A stretch of 64,000 bases of DNA from Flavitalea sp964606315 (lineage in GTDB: Bacteria > Bacteroidota > Bacteroidia > Chitinophagales > Chitinophagaceae), in contig CAZSFY010000012.1 in assembly GCA_964606315.1 (NCBI GenBank), positions 1 to 64,000 on the forward strand, written 5' to 3'. The notes beneath the pieces were generated by a model. That model ran no database searches. It saw only the letters and a list, made by a program, of their open reading frames with translations, and was not told the origin of the DNA. Positions 53,613 through 63,546 of this stretch are shown one piece after another (the stretch's first letter is position 1; every line of letters starts with the position of its first letter). A program made the position numbers and the translations under genes.

Positions 53613-53710
53613 CAATTGTTAAAGGTTTTTATAAAAATTCTTTTAACATTTGCAGCGAACTAACGTATTGCTTTGTCTCCAATGGAGGGTTTTTTATTTT
53701 TAACAAAAAA

Positions 53711-53739
53711 TTTGTAAAATATAAAACTCGTTATCTTTG
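53711..53739 (+). promoter_or_regulatory. Putative promoter upstream of the first SusC operon
   Basis: TTTG (53711-53714) is followed after 17 bases by TATCTTTG (53732-53739), fitting TTTG-N17-23-TANNTTTG. A 41-codon ORF starts 27 bases downstream and susC ~380 bases downstream, so the message would have a long leader. Confidence 0.55.
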
Positions 53740-53765
53740 TAAAGCTGAAAAGAAACAGTCGGTTC

Positions 53766-53891
53766 ATGGGAAAAATGATTTTGAAGAGAAAGTCTGTGAA
53801 AGGGGCTGATGATAATGGTACCAAAATAAACCCTAAACACCTGCTCATATTTTATAGTGTTTCGCCGTTACCAAGCGAATTGTTCACCTAA
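53766..53891 (+). CDS. Possible short ORF in the susC leader
   Basis: A 41-codon ORF starts 27 bases after the -7 box, rich in Lys in its first half and ending in hydrophobic residues (HLLIFYSVSPLPSELFT). It resembles nothing I know. It may be a leader peptide or chance reading. No strong ribosome site is visible, but these are weak throughout Bacteroidota. Confidence 0.25.
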   Translation: MGKMILKRKSVKGADDNGTKINPKHLLIFYSVSPLPSELFT

Positions 53892-53900
53892 TTCTATTCT

Positions 53901-54104
53901 ATGGGGGAAATCAATATATCCTTAACTAAAAACCATCAAAGCACTCTGAGTTATATTAACCATTACAAATCAACCAGTTATATTGAATCTGGCTTAAGTA
54001 AAAACTTTTGCTGCTGTTTAGTGATAAATGATGATCCTCTCATTTATGCTAACGGTTTTCGCCATTTGACAGAAACGATAAGGATCAAGTCTAACATTTT
54101 TTAA
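53901..54104 (+). other. Second short ORF between the leader ORF and susC
   Basis: A 67-codon open frame begins 9 bases after the first short ORF and ends 14 bases before the susC start. The composition is not clearly protein-like (CCCLVINDDP). The interval may instead be untranslated leader. I record it because the two ORFs fill the space between promoter and susC. Confidence 0.2.
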
Positions 54105-54118
54105 ATCAAAGAGAGAGT

Positions 54119-57100
54119 ATGAAAAAAATCTATTTCCTACTGACTACGGCGCTCATGTTGACAATGACTGCGTGGTCACAAAACTTAAATGTTACTGGAC
54201 AGGTCAGGAATGAAACCGGAGAGCCTGTTCCCTTTGCGACAGTGACTATAAAGGGAACCAGTAACAGTGTTTCTGCCGATCAGGCCGGTAATTTCAGTAT
54301 CAGCGCGCCACTAAAATCGGTATTAGTGATATCTGCTGCCGGTTTTGGCTCCTATGAAATATCGGTAGAAAGTACTACACCTATTTACGCTGTGCTAATT
54401 TCTTCCGATCCGCTTACTGAAGTTGTAGTAACGGCATTAGGTATTTCCAGGGAGGCGAAGGCGCTTGGTTACAGTGTTCAAAAAGTTGTTGGCGCTGAAC
54501 TGGTAAAAGCAAGAGAAACTAACATAGTGAATTCATTAGCTGGTAAAGTAGCCGGCGTCAGAATTACTTCACAATCAGGTACATTGGGCGGATCTTCAAG
54601 AATAATTATTCGTGGAGTTTCTTCTTTTGGAACTTCAATGAGAAGTAGTCAGCCTATATTCGTGGTGGATGGATTGCCTATTGATAATGGTAGTCCTTTT
54701 GTTACTACCCAGGCTGGTGCTGCACCTAGTGGTTCAGCCTCTGTGGATTTTGGAAACAGGGCAGCTGATGTGAACCCGGATGATGTTGAATCGATCTCCG
54801 TATTAAAAGGAGCTGGTGCATCTGCGCTTTACGGAGCGAGAGCAAAAAACGGAGCGATAATTATTACTTCTAAAAGAGGTAAAAAAGGAGAGACTAACGT
54901 ATCGGTAAGCTCTTCCATACGTTTTGATAATCCTTTAAAGCTTCCTGAATTTCAGAATGAATATGCACAGGGTTTATATGGCGTGTACAATGTTGCTTCT
55001 CTCAATGGATGGGGTCCTAAAATGAGTGAAGTACAGGGTCAGCAGTTCCCTAACTTTCTGGGACAAAATGTAACATTACAAGCTTATCCAAATAATATCA
55101 GGGATTTCTACGAAACTGGTAACACCTATTTCAATTCCGTATCTGTTGATGGCGGTAGTGATAATGGTGATTATCGTTTGACATACACTAACACCCTTCA
55201 GGATGGTATTGTACCTAACCAGGAACTGGTTAGAAATGCGCTCTCGTTAAGAGTTGGGGGAATTCTCTCACCCAAATTTGATGTGAGAGCAAATATCAAT
55301 TATGTAAATACTAATTCAAAAGGCAGATCTGTTCAAAGTTCCAATGACCCCAACATTGTTGGTAACGTACTGTATAGCGTACCAAGAAACCTGGATATGA
55401 ATCTGATCAGGGAAAACGCTGTTGATCCTGCAACTGGTCAGCAGATTCCTATTTCTCCTTCCAGAACAGGAAACAACCCATACTGGATTGTTAATAATAA
55501 TGGGTACAACAATACGGTAGACAGGTTATTTGGAAATGTGATTGCTAACTATAAATTCACCAACTGGCTGACTTTATCTAACAATTTCGGTCTTGATTTT
55601 TATAACGAATACAGAAAAGGGGTTACAAGAAACGGTACTATTGGTGCCCTGACCGGAAACTTCCTTGAAGCAAACCTCTATAACAGTGTAATCAATAATG
55701 ACCTCATTCTTACAGCTACTAAGGATCTTTCACAAGATCTCAGTCTTAAAGTGATGGCAGGTGGTAATATTTACGATGTGTCGTTTAGAAGAACTCAATC
55801 CTATGCCCAGCAATTAACGGTTGACCAGTTCTATAATTTCGCCAATGCCGCTTCAGTATTAACAACTAATTTTGATCAGAGTCAGAGAATATTAGGTTTG
55901 TTTGGAGAAGTAGAGTTGAATTATAAGGACTTTTTGACGTTGAGCGCTACCGGTAGAAATGACTGGAGTTCTACCCTTCCCATAAGTAACAGGTCTTATT
56001 TTTATCCTTCTTTGAGTGCCGCCTTTGTGTTTAGCCAGTTTATTGATAAATCGTGGTTGTCGTTTGGTAAACTTCGTGCCAGTTGGGCTAATGTAGGTAG
56101 CGATGACGATCCTTATCTTACACAGTTTAACTATACGCCTGTCAGCACTTCTTTTGCCCAATATGGATTTGGTGTGACCTTCCCTTTCAATGGCGCATTA
56201 GCGTATGGTGTACCTATCACAAAACCTGCATTTGATTTAAGACCTCAGAATCAAAATGCTATTGAGTTTGGTATTGAATTAAGATTTTTACAAAGCAGAG
56301 TTAATCTTGATGTAACATATTACAACAACGTAACAACTGATCAGATCATCGCCTTGTCGCTTCCACACTCTACAGGTTACAGAACGATGAGAACAAATGC
56401 TGGTACTATCAAAAATAGCGGGTTGGAAGTTCAGTTGGGTTTAGTGCCTGTTAAATCAAGAAACTTTATCTGGAACGCTGACTTTAACTTCTCTACCAAC
56501 AAGAATATGGTTACCTATCTGCCTCCGGAAATTGTTGGTACCTATACACTGGCCAGCGGTTGGAGCTCTTTGCAGATCAGGGCAGAAAGAGATAAACCTA
56601 TCGGAATGTACGGAACTGCATGGGCCCGTGATCCTAATGGAAACCTGATTATTGATCCGTCAACAGGTCTCCGTACACTGGAGAACGATGTTCGTCTGGG
56701 CGATCTTTATCCGGTATGGATGTTGGGTATCAATAATTCATTCTCTTACAAAAACTTCAGTCTTGGATTCCTGATTGATATCAGGAAAGGCGGTCTTGTT
56801 TATTCGAACACTGCATCCAGCGTAAGAACCAGCGGGGTGGCTATTGAGACTGCAGCAAACAGGGGTGATATTTTTGTAGATAAGGGTGTGAATGAAGATG
56901 GAGATGATAAATATGTTCCTAATACTACTCCCGTACAAAGCATGCAGGATTTCTGGGTAAATAATTTCCAGACTTCTGTTACGGAAGCTAACGTTTTTGA
57001 TGCTTCTTATACCAAGCTCAGGGAAGTAAGATTGTCTTATACCCTTCCTTCAAGTGTTTTACAAAGAACAAAATTTATTAAATCTGTTGAAGTGGGATTG

Positions 57101-57253
57101 GAAGGAAGAAACTTATGGATCATCCATGCTAATGTTCCGCATGTTGATCCTGAAGCGAATTTCTTTACCAATAACGGTATAGGTGAGGGAGTAGAGTTCA
57201 ACTCAGTTCCTTCTACACGTTCATTAGGATTCAATCTTAGATTTAAATTTTAA
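54119..57253 (+). CDS. SusC/RagA-family TonB-dependent outer-membrane transporter
   Basis: A 1044-residue SusC-type transporter. A signal peptide is followed by a carboxypeptidase-D-regulatory-like domain (LNVTGQVRNETGEPVPFATV, residues ~21-100), a TonB-box-like segment (TEVVVTALGI), the plug domain with VAGVRITSQSGTLGGSSRII and a 22-strand beta-barrel ending FNLRFKF. SusC partners with SusD lipoproteins to import oligomeric nutrients. The next genes are a SusD (11 bases on) and a small surface lipoprotein. The substrate is not evident, and there is no glycoside hydrolase nearby to indicate one. An AGAGAG ribosome-site-like stretch precedes the ATG. Confidence 0.96.
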   Translation: MKKIYFLLTTALMLTMTAWSQNLNVTGQVRNETGEPVPFATVTIKGTSNSVSADQAGNFSISAPLKSVLVISAAGFGSYEISVESTTPIYAVLISSDPLTEVVVTALGISREAKALGYSVQKVVGAELVKARETNIVNSLAGKVAGVRITSQSGTLGGSSRIIIRGVSSFGTSMRSSQPIFVVDGLPIDNGSPFVTTQAGAAPSGSASVDFGNRAADVNPDDVESISVLKGAGASALYGARAKNGAIIITSKRGKKGETNVSVSSSIRFDNPLKLPEFQNEYAQGLYGVYNVASLNGWGPKMSEVQGQQFPNFLGQNVTLQAYPNNIRDFYETGNTYFNSVSVDGGSDNGDYRLTYTNTLQDGIVPNQELVRNALSLRVGGILSPKFDVRANINYVNTNSKGRSVQSSNDPNIVGNVLYSVPRNLDMNLIRENAVDPATGQQIPISPSRTGNNPYWIVNNNGYNNTVDRLFGNVIANYKFTNWLTLSNNFGLDFYNEYRKGVTRNGTIGALTGNFLEANLYNSVINNDLILTATKDLSQDLSLKVMAGGNIYDVSFRRTQSYAQQLTVDQFYNFANAASVLTTNFDQSQRILGLFGEVELNYKDFLTLSATGRNDWSSTLPISNRSYFYPSLSAAFVFSQFIDKSWLSFGKLRASWANVGSDDDPYLTQFNYTPVSTSFAQYGFGVTFPFNGALAYGVPITKPAFDLRPQNQNAIEFGIELRFLQSRVNLDVTYYNNVTTDQIIALSLPHSTGYRTMRTNAGTIKNSGLEVQLGLVPVKSRNFIWNADFNFSTNKNMVTYLPPEIVGTYTLASGWSSLQIRAERDKPIGMYGTAWARDPNGNLIIDPSTGLRTLENDVRLGDLYPVWMLGINNSFSYKNFSLGFLIDIRKGGLVYSNTASSVRTSGVAIETAANRGDIFVDKGVNEDGDDKYVPNTTPVQSMQDFWVNNFQTSVTEANVFDASYTKLREVRLSYTLPSSVLQRTKFIKSVEVGLEGRNLWIIHANVPHVDPEANFFTNNGIGEGVEFNSVPSTRSLGFNLRFKF

Positions 57254-57264
57254 TCTCAACAATC

Positions 57265-58752
57265 ATGAAAAATACTTTATATAAGATATCGATGGTGATG
57301 GCAGTGGTTGTTTCATCGGTGTCATGCAGTAAATACCTTGATATAAACGATAGTCCGAATGCGGCTGTGGAAGTAGATCCAAAATTGTTGTTCTCCAATG
57401 CGTCTACTGCACTTTTTAATAACCGCTCGGGTGGTGACCTTTATCTGCCAATGGCGCTTGCCGGTCAATCACAGGCTGGTGGCGGAAGCTCAAGCGAAGG
57501 TTGGAGTTGGGGAGCTGGTGGAGAGGATCAATATGTTTTCAGTCCTTTCTTTTTTGGTAATATCTGGACACAATATTATACTACTGTAGCATTTAACCTG
57601 AAAAATGCCATTGATTTATGTGAGAACCCTCCCGGTGATCTGGCACCTAATCTGAATGCTGCTGCCCAGTCAAAAGTAATACTGGCTGAAACGTTTTATG
57701 AACTTGCCACTATTTACGGGGATGTTCCTTTTTCAGAGGCTTTGAATGAAGAAGTACTTTATCCCAAGTTTGATACGCAGGAAGAAGTGATCAATGGCGC
57801 TATCGCTTTACTGGATGAAGCCTTGGACCAGTTTGATGAAGCTTCACCCTTTAAATTCACTGCTGAATATGATCAGTTGTACGGTGGTAATATTGCCAGG
57901 TGGAAAAAAGCTGCCCGTTCTCTAAAGCTGAGAATGTTAATGACCATTGTGGACAGGGATAATACCAAGGCTGCTGCTATTGGCCAACTGGTTACCGAAG
58001 GCGGAATGATATCTTCAGCCGCAGATAACATGTTCGTAGCGTTCGAAGATGTAGCTGGTAAGAAAAATCCCAAATTTATGATCATTGAACAGTATGCGGC
58101 TTTGGACGATGAGAACGATCCTATTAATTTCTTCTATGCCTCCAGTTATGTGTTAGATTACATGAAACTCCATGATGACCCACGCATACCTATTTTTTAC
58201 ACCAAAGGCCCTGACGCCAGCGATTATGTTTCGATATTACCTGGCGACAATGCCGATGATGCTATAGTGGCAAAAGTTAATAAGCACTTCCACTATGCTT
58301 CTCTTCCAGAATACTTGTTTACCTATCAGGAACAACTGTTTTACGAAGCAGAAGTATATGCACGTGGTTTAGGTGTACCCCAGGATCTTGCCATGGCGAA
58401 TACTTTGTATAAACAGGCTCTCGAAGCTTCCGCGCTTTTCTTTGGCGTTGACCCAACAGATGCGGCTGATTTCGCTGCCAACCGTGCCGATCTTACCAGT
58501 GTTCCTGATCCTTTGTACGATATCTACTACGAGCAATGGATCGATAAAATTGATAGAGGAGTTGATGCCTTTACGCAATGGAGAAGATCTGGTCCTGATG
58601 GAAGTGAAGTGCCAAACCTGGCTTTGCCGGTTAATGCTCCTTCAGGTGCGTTGTTCAGGAGATATGAGTACCCAGCCGCTTCTGAAACTTCTGCCAACCC
58701 GAATGCGCCTGATTTAATCAGATATAATGTAAAAACCTGGTTTGACCTTTAA
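57265..58752 (+). CDS. SusD/RagB-like nutrient-binding outer-membrane lipoprotein
   Basis: A 495-residue lipoprotein with lipobox VSSVSC near residue 20 and a start YLDINDSPNAAVEVDP usual for SusD proteins of the SusD-like 2 type (PF12771). Helical TPR-like regions follow. A glycine/serine-rich patch (GQSQAGGGSSSEGWSWG) sits near residue 75 and could be a binding loop. It acts with the SusC encoded 11 bases upstream, capturing the ligand at the surface. The ligand is unknown. It is followed by a small lipoprotein in the same operon. Confidence 0.93.
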   Translation: MKNTLYKISMVMAVVVSSVSCSKYLDINDSPNAAVEVDPKLLFSNASTALFNNRSGGDLYLPMALAGQSQAGGGSSSEGWSWGAGGEDQYVFSPFFFGNIWTQYYTTVAFNLKNAIDLCENPPGDLAPNLNAAAQSKVILAETFYELATIYGDVPFSEALNEEVLYPKFDTQEEVINGAIALLDEALDQFDEASPFKFTAEYDQLYGGNIARWKKAARSLKLRMLMTIVDRDNTKAAAIGQLVTEGGMISSAADNMFVAFEDVAGKKNPKFMIIEQYAALDDENDPINFFYASSYVLDYMKLHDDPRIPIFYTKGPDASDYVSILPGDNADDAIVAKVNKHFHYASLPEYLFTYQEQLFYEAEVYARGLGVPQDLAMANTLYKQALEASALFFGVDPTDAADFAANRADLTSVPDPLYDIYYEQWIDKIDRGVDAFTQWRRSGPDGSEVPNLALPVNAPSGALFRRYEYPAASETSANPNAPDLIRYNVKTWFDL

Positions 58753-58783
58753 AAATCATATATAAACTTTAATTATCAATCAG

Positions 58784-59218
58784 ATGAAAAATTTAATATA
58801 TATAGTAGCCCTCTCGATGGTGACCATGCTGGGGGCTTGCGGTAAGGAAGAACTGGGAAGAGAGTTTGATTTTAGCGACAGTCTTCCACCATATCTCATT
58901 ATCAATAAAACACCCATAAGAGTGGTGGCCGGGGAGTCTGCTTCAGTGCGGTTTACCATGCGTTACGGCCTTTCCCAGCCGGTTACTGTTACTTATAATG
59001 TGTCCGGTGCAGTGCAACTGACTAATCAGACTGCTGTTTTTGAAAAGTTCGTCCTCAATAAGGATATCGAAATAGCTATACCTGAAGATGCGGAAGTTGC
59101 TTCCACTGCGGTAGTTACACTTGTAGATGCTGTTAAAGAGGATGGCACCAAACTCACATTGGGACGTTATGGTGATGTCAGCACAGAAAGGGCGAATATA
59201 ATTGTTGTAGAAGAATAA
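58784..59218 (+). CDS. Small surface lipoprotein with Ig/Calx-beta-like domain
   Basis: A 144-residue lipoprotein with signal and lipobox (TMLGAC). The mature part shows beta-sandwich-type strands (RVVAGESASVRFTMRYGLSQ and AVFEKFVLNKDIEIAIPEDA), like an Ig or Calx-beta repeat. Small lipoproteins after SusD often form accessory surface parts (SusE/SusF-like positions), but this is shorter than those. I cannot name a family. It is the last gene of the first Sus operon and is followed by a terminator. Confidence 0.6.
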   Translation: MKNLIYIVALSMVTMLGACGKEELGREFDFSDSLPPYLIINKTPIRVVAGESASVRFTMRYGLSQPVTVTYNVSGAVQLTNQTAVFEKFVLNKDIEIAIPEDAEVASTAVVTLVDAVKEDGTKLTLGRYGDVSTERANIIVVEE

Positions 59219-59237
59219 GTAATTCTCTATATTTTTT

Positions 59238-59267
59238 AATGCCGGTCTGAAAAGGCCGGCATTTTTA
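59238..59267 (+). terminator. Rho-independent terminator of the first Sus operon
   Basis: AATGCCGG (59238-59245) pairs with CCGGCATT (59256-59263), followed by TTTT. It lies 20 bases after the lipoprotein stop and separates the first Sus operon from fecR. Confidence 0.8.
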
Positions 59268-59304
59268 TGTACTTTTATTCTAGCTTGAACTTTATACCTT
59301 AACC

Positions 59305-60495
59305 ATGAAGTATTCAAAGAGATTAATTCATCAGATTCTCTGGAAGTATAAAAAACAACAACAGCTTTCTTTTAAGGAAGAAACATTGATGTACAATTGG
59401 GTGGCCGCTTCCGGTCTTCGTCAGCAGTTGTTTGATGAAATCAGCAATGACAACTATTGGCAGAATGAGTTGGAAGCCTTCCAGTCCAAAGAGGGGGACC
59501 CGGCCTGGAATATAATAGGTCAGCGATTGAGTGACATAGATTACTTTGAGAGAAGGGAAAAGAAACCTGTACTTAAATATATTTCCATAGCTGCCTTCGT
59601 ATTATTGATTCTTATAGCCGCGGGCATCTACCTGAGTAGTTCTTTTAATAATAAGGAAGAAAAGCATAAAGATGTGGCTTCGGTGCTAACCGTAAAAGAA
59701 GAAGTCTTACCAGCCTCGGTAAAGGCTGAATTAAGATTGGGAGATGGCTCGGTGGTGCGGCTTGATGAAACCGGCCGAAAGATGCTTAGTAAGGAAAGAT
59801 ATGGCATGTTTATCTCTGCCGGTGAAGGCTCGCTTGAATATAAGACGGATATGAGTACTAAAGTTGAGCAACATACTTTAACCACACCATATGCTGCGCA
59901 ATTTAAGCTTAAGCTTCCCGATGGCACATTGGTATGGTTGAATGCCGGTTCTTCTATCCGTTTCCCCACAGCATTTCATGGTGACACCCGCGAAGTGGAA
60001 CTTACAGGGGAAGGGTATTTTGAAGTAGAAAGAATGCCAACGAAAAAATTTATTGTGCATGTTGATCAAAGCTCAATAAATGTGCTAGGTACCCATTTTA
60101 ATGTGAATGCCTATGATGATGAAAAAGGTATGATTACTACCTTGCTGGAAGGATCAGTAATGGTTAAAACGCCTGGTGACTCTGTTAAACTGGTGCCTGG
60201 TGAAGAAGCAATCGTAGAAGAAAATAAGCGTGTGAGAATTAATAAAGCAGATACAGATGTAGTGATAGGGTGGAAAAATAAACTATTTAGATTCCAAGAC
60301 ACACCTATACCGGAAATTATGAAACAAATATCCAGATGGTATAATGTAAAAACTGTCTTTAAGGGACAAATCGATGAGACTTTCTCAGGAATACTCCCCC
60401 GCGACCTCACTTTAGGCCAGATACTTGCTATTCTGGACAGCGCTGGTAATTATTCTTTTTCCGTTAAAGACAAGACAGTAATAGTGTCTCCCTAA
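59305..60495 (+). CDS. FecR-family anti-sigma factor
   Basis: A 396-residue single-pass membrane protein. A cytoplasmic N-terminal part (1-90) is followed by one membrane segment (KYISIAAFVLLILIAAGIYL, about 91-110). The periplasmic FecR domain includes LKLPDGTLVWLNAGSSIRFP and VDQSSINVLGTHFNVNAY, with a C-terminal DUF4974-type domain (FSGILPRDLTLGQILAILD). FecR receives a signal from the plug of the paired TonB transporter and controls a FecI-type ECF sigma factor. The transporter gene (with STN domain) follows after five bases. No FecI sigma gene is adjacent in this window. Confidence 0.92.
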   Translation: MKYSKRLIHQILWKYKKQQQLSFKEETLMYNWVAASGLRQQLFDEISNDNYWQNELEAFQSKEGDPAWNIIGQRLSDIDYFERREKKPVLKYISIAAFVLLILIAAGIYLSSSFNNKEEKHKDVASVLTVKEEVLPASVKAELRLGDGSVVRLDETGRKMLSKERYGMFISAGEGSLEYKTDMSTKVEQHTLTTPYAAQFKLKLPDGTLVWLNAGSSIRFPTAFHGDTREVELTGEGYFEVERMPTKKFIVHVDQSSINVLGTHFNVNAYDDEKGMITTLLEGSVMVKTPGDSVKLVPGEEAIVEENKRVRINKADTDVVIGWKNKLFRFQDTPIPEIMKQISRWYNVKTVFKGQIDETFSGILPRDLTLGQILAILDSAGNYSFSVKDKTVIVSP

Positions 60496-60500
60496 GTGAT

Positions 60501-63500
60501 ATGGCCAGACATAGGTTGGGTAGATTAATACTAATTATTGGCTTGTTTATTACAGCGCCTGCTTATACGCAAACAGTTACCATAAAGAAAAAGAATGCGG
60601 CGCTCCAGGATGTACTGTTAGAGATCTATAATCAGACCCAATACTATTTCTACAGTAACACCGATCTCCTGCAGAAATCAAAACGTGTTTCTATTAACGT
60701 TAAAAACGTTCCGCTTACTAAGGCGCTGGATATCATATTTAAAAACCAGCCGGTTAGGTATACTCTTAATGAAAAAGTAATTGTTATTACAGCAAAGCCA
60801 TTCTCTCCACCTCCATCTACTGTAATAACCGACGTTGCCACCTTAGATACTACGGCCAAAGAACTGGATAAGGTTCAGATTATAGGATATGGTACTACCA
60901 CAAAGAGATATAGTACCGGCAATACCAATACAGTCAGCTATAAAACCATAGAAATACAACCGGTGACCAATCCTCTATTGGCATTGCAGGGACGTGTGCC
61001 GGGATTAATTGTGACGCAAAGTAATGGTCTACCCGGAGCTCCTGTTAATGTGCAAATAAGAGGTAGGAGTTCAATAGCAACAGTTAATACCCCTTTGTTT
61101 GTCGTAGATGGTGTGCCTTTTTCATCAAATCCTATTCAAATTATCGGAGGACCTAATGGAGATGGATCTTTAAACTATGGGAGCCCGCTTAATCTGATCA
61201 ATCCAGATAATATTGAAAGTATAGATATTCTTAAAGATGCTGACGCGACGGCTATCTATGGTTCAAGAGCTTCTAACGGTGTTATTCTTATCACTACCAA
61301 AACAGCTAAAGATAACCAGCTAAGAGTTTCGCTGAACGTAAATAAAGGATGGGGAAAAGTGTCGCGCTTCTCTGAAATGTTTAATACATCACAATACTTA
61401 CAACTGAGAAGAGATGAGTTGCAAAACAGCGGATTAGAAGTTAACGCAGCGAATGCTCCCGATCTGGTAGAATGGGACACCACTGCTTATACCGACTGGC
61501 AACGGTGGTACATGGGGGGAACGGCAGAGACCAGCAAGGGAAGTTTAAATCTTTCCTTCGGCAATGACCATCACAAGTTTTTATTAAGTGGTACTTATCA
61601 TGAAGAAACGACTGTTCTACCCGGACAAACAAAATACAAGCGGGGAAATGTTCATGGAAGTTATCGTTATGATTCAAAAAATAAAAGGTTTAACGTTATC
61701 AGCAATCTATTTGGCACTTTCGACAGAACCTTGTTAAGTGGAACCACAACAGGAGGGATTTCGCAGATTTTTATGACACCTCCTCATTTCCCGGTATATA
61801 CTGAATCGGGAGATTATTTTTGGACGAATGACAGAATGAATTACGTTGCCGAACTGGAAAGTTATTATAAAGCAGGAGCTAACAATTTTAATATTACTTC
61901 CAGCCTTTCCTACAAGCTGGTCAATAATTTGCTCTTAAAAGGATTTTTAGGATATAATCATGTGAATATAGATGAAGTAAAACCATATCCTTCGAAGGCG
62001 CAACGACCGTTTGGCGGCATCATACCGAAGGGAATTTCCGCGTTTGGAAATCAACTGGTGCATAATTATATTATTGAACCACAGTTAAATTATTCAAAAG
62101 TAGTGCCTTCCGGGAAAATTGATCTTTTATTAGGAGCTACTTATCAACATAATTTAAGAGACGGAGAATTTATGCTAGCTAATAATTTTGAAAATGATGA
62201 CTTGTTGGAAGATATAACAAATGGTAATATCTTTTTTAGTGATTCTGCTTATACCCACTATAAATATGTTTCATTTTTCGGTAGAGCCACTTACAGGATC
62301 GCTAACAAGTATGTTATTAATGGAACGCTCCGACGTGATGGGTCCTCACGTTTTGGTCCTGGCCGGCAATTTGGAAATTTTTACAGCATAGCCGGGGCAT
62401 GGATATTTAGCAATGAACATTGGATGAATGAAAGATTACCTTTTCTTTCATTCGGCAAACTGAGAGTAAGCTACGGCACTACAGGTAATGATGCCATAGG
62501 CGATTATGGCTTTGTGAGCACCTACACGAGTATACTGGGTTATGGCGGACAACCTGCTTCTGTCCCTTCTTCGCCGGCAAACCCCGATTATCGCTGGGAA
62601 TTGAACAGAAAATTTGAAGTGGGTCTGGAGTTGGGCTTTTTACGCGACAGGATGTTCCTCAGTGTTGCGTGGTATAATAATCTTTCGACAGATCAATTAT
62701 TGCAACAGCAACTACCTTATATGACTGGATTTGAAAGTTATCTGGCTAATGTGCCGGCAGTGGTGAGAAATAGGGGATGGGAGTTCGAATTGAATACTAT
62801 TAATTATCATAAGAAAAACTTTAAATGGACCACCCAGATTAATGCTTTCCTTCCTAAAAATATTTTGAAGAGTTTTCCTAATATCAATAATTCAGCTTAT
62901 GCTAACGAGTTTATTGTAGGTTACCCGTTAGATAATTATCAAACATTGTTATATAATGGACTCAATCGCCAAAACGGTATTCCTTCGTTTGCAGATGTCA
63001 ATAATGATGGTGTCATAAGAAATAATTTTAGCTCTTACAATGGAATGGGCGGCGATAAGATTTTCGTAGGCTCGTCCCTCCCCAAAATTAATGTTGGAAT
63101 ACATAATATGTTAACATTTAAATCTTTTGATCTGGCCTTTCTGTTTCACTATGTTGAGCAAAAGGGGTATAGCATATTTAATAATTTGTCCATGATGGGG
63201 CAAATGAATAGCTGGTCAACTTTCGATTATTGGAAAAATCAGTCAGTGGGTAATTTACCGGCGCCTTCTGCATTGCCTCAGCAATATTTATCCAATTTTC
63301 TTACCTCCAATTATTCAATCACTAACAGTTCTTTCCTTCGATTAAAAAATATTTCCCTGGGTTGTGAGGTAAAAGATGTTTTGAAATTAAACAAAAAGAT
63401 TTCATCATTCAAGCTATATGTTCAGGCACAAAATCTATTTACCATAACTGAATATAATAGATATGATCCGGAAACTTCTTTTATTCGAGATATTATGGTT

Positions 63501-63545
63501 CCATCTCTTAGGATAATTCAAGTAGGGGCCAAAATTTCAATTTAA
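60501..63545 (+). CDS. SusC-type TonB-dependent transporter with STN signalling domain
   Basis: A 1014-residue transporter with a signal peptide (LGRLILIIGLFITAPAYTQ), an STN domain (about 25-98; KNAALQDVLLEIYNQTQYYF, RVSINVKNVPLTKALDIIF), a short proline-rich linker in place of the usual carboxypeptidase-like domain, a TonB-box-like stretch (KVQIIGYGTTTKRY), a plug (LQGRVPGLIVTQSNGLPGAP) and a barrel. STN domains contact FecR to signal that substrate is bound, and fecR is just upstream, five bases away. The partner SusD starts one base after its stop. Substrate unknown. Confidence 0.95.
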   Translation: MARHRLGRLILIIGLFITAPAYTQTVTIKKKNAALQDVLLEIYNQTQYYFYSNTDLLQKSKRVSINVKNVPLTKALDIIFKNQPVRYTLNEKVIVITAKPFSPPPSTVITDVATLDTTAKELDKVQIIGYGTTTKRYSTGNTNTVSYKTIEIQPVTNPLLALQGRVPGLIVTQSNGLPGAPVNVQIRGRSSIATVNTPLFVVDGVPFSSNPIQIIGGPNGDGSLNYGSPLNLINPDNIESIDILKDADATAIYGSRASNGVILITTKTAKDNQLRVSLNVNKGWGKVSRFSEMFNTSQYLQLRRDELQNSGLEVNAANAPDLVEWDTTAYTDWQRWYMGGTAETSKGSLNLSFGNDHHKFLLSGTYHEETTVLPGQTKYKRGNVHGSYRYDSKNKRFNVISNLFGTFDRTLLSGTTTGGISQIFMTPPHFPVYTESGDYFWTNDRMNYVAELESYYKAGANNFNITSSLSYKLVNNLLLKGFLGYNHVNIDEVKPYPSKAQRPFGGIIPKGISAFGNQLVHNYIIEPQLNYSKVVPSGKIDLLLGATYQHNLRDGEFMLANNFENDDLLEDITNGNIFFSDSAYTHYKYVSFFGRATYRIANKYVINGTLRRDGSSRFGPGRQFGNFYSIAGAWIFSNEHWMNERLPFLSFGKLRVSYGTTGNDAIGDYGFVSTYTSILGYGGQPASVPSSPANPDYRWELNRKFEVGLELGFLRDRMFLSVAWYNNLSTDQLLQQQLPYMTGFESYLANVPAVVRNRGWEFELNTINYHKKNFKWTTQINAFLPKNILKSFPNINNSAYANEFIVGYPLDNYQTLLYNGLNRQNGIPSFADVNNDGVIRNNFSSYNGMGGDKIFVGSSLPKINVGIHNMLTFKSFDLAFLFHYVEQKGYSIFNNLSMMGQMNSWSTFDYWKNQSVGNLPAPSALPQQYLSNFLTSNYSITNSSFLRLKNISLGCEVKDVLKLNKKISSFKLYVQAQNLFTITEYNRYDPETSFIRDIMVPSLRIIQVGAKISI

Positions 63546-63546
63546 T

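Noticed and set aside
53591..53809. 72-codon open frame at the end of the HhH gene
   Set aside because: It overlaps the real gene's end and spans the putative promoter; the composition is not protein-like.
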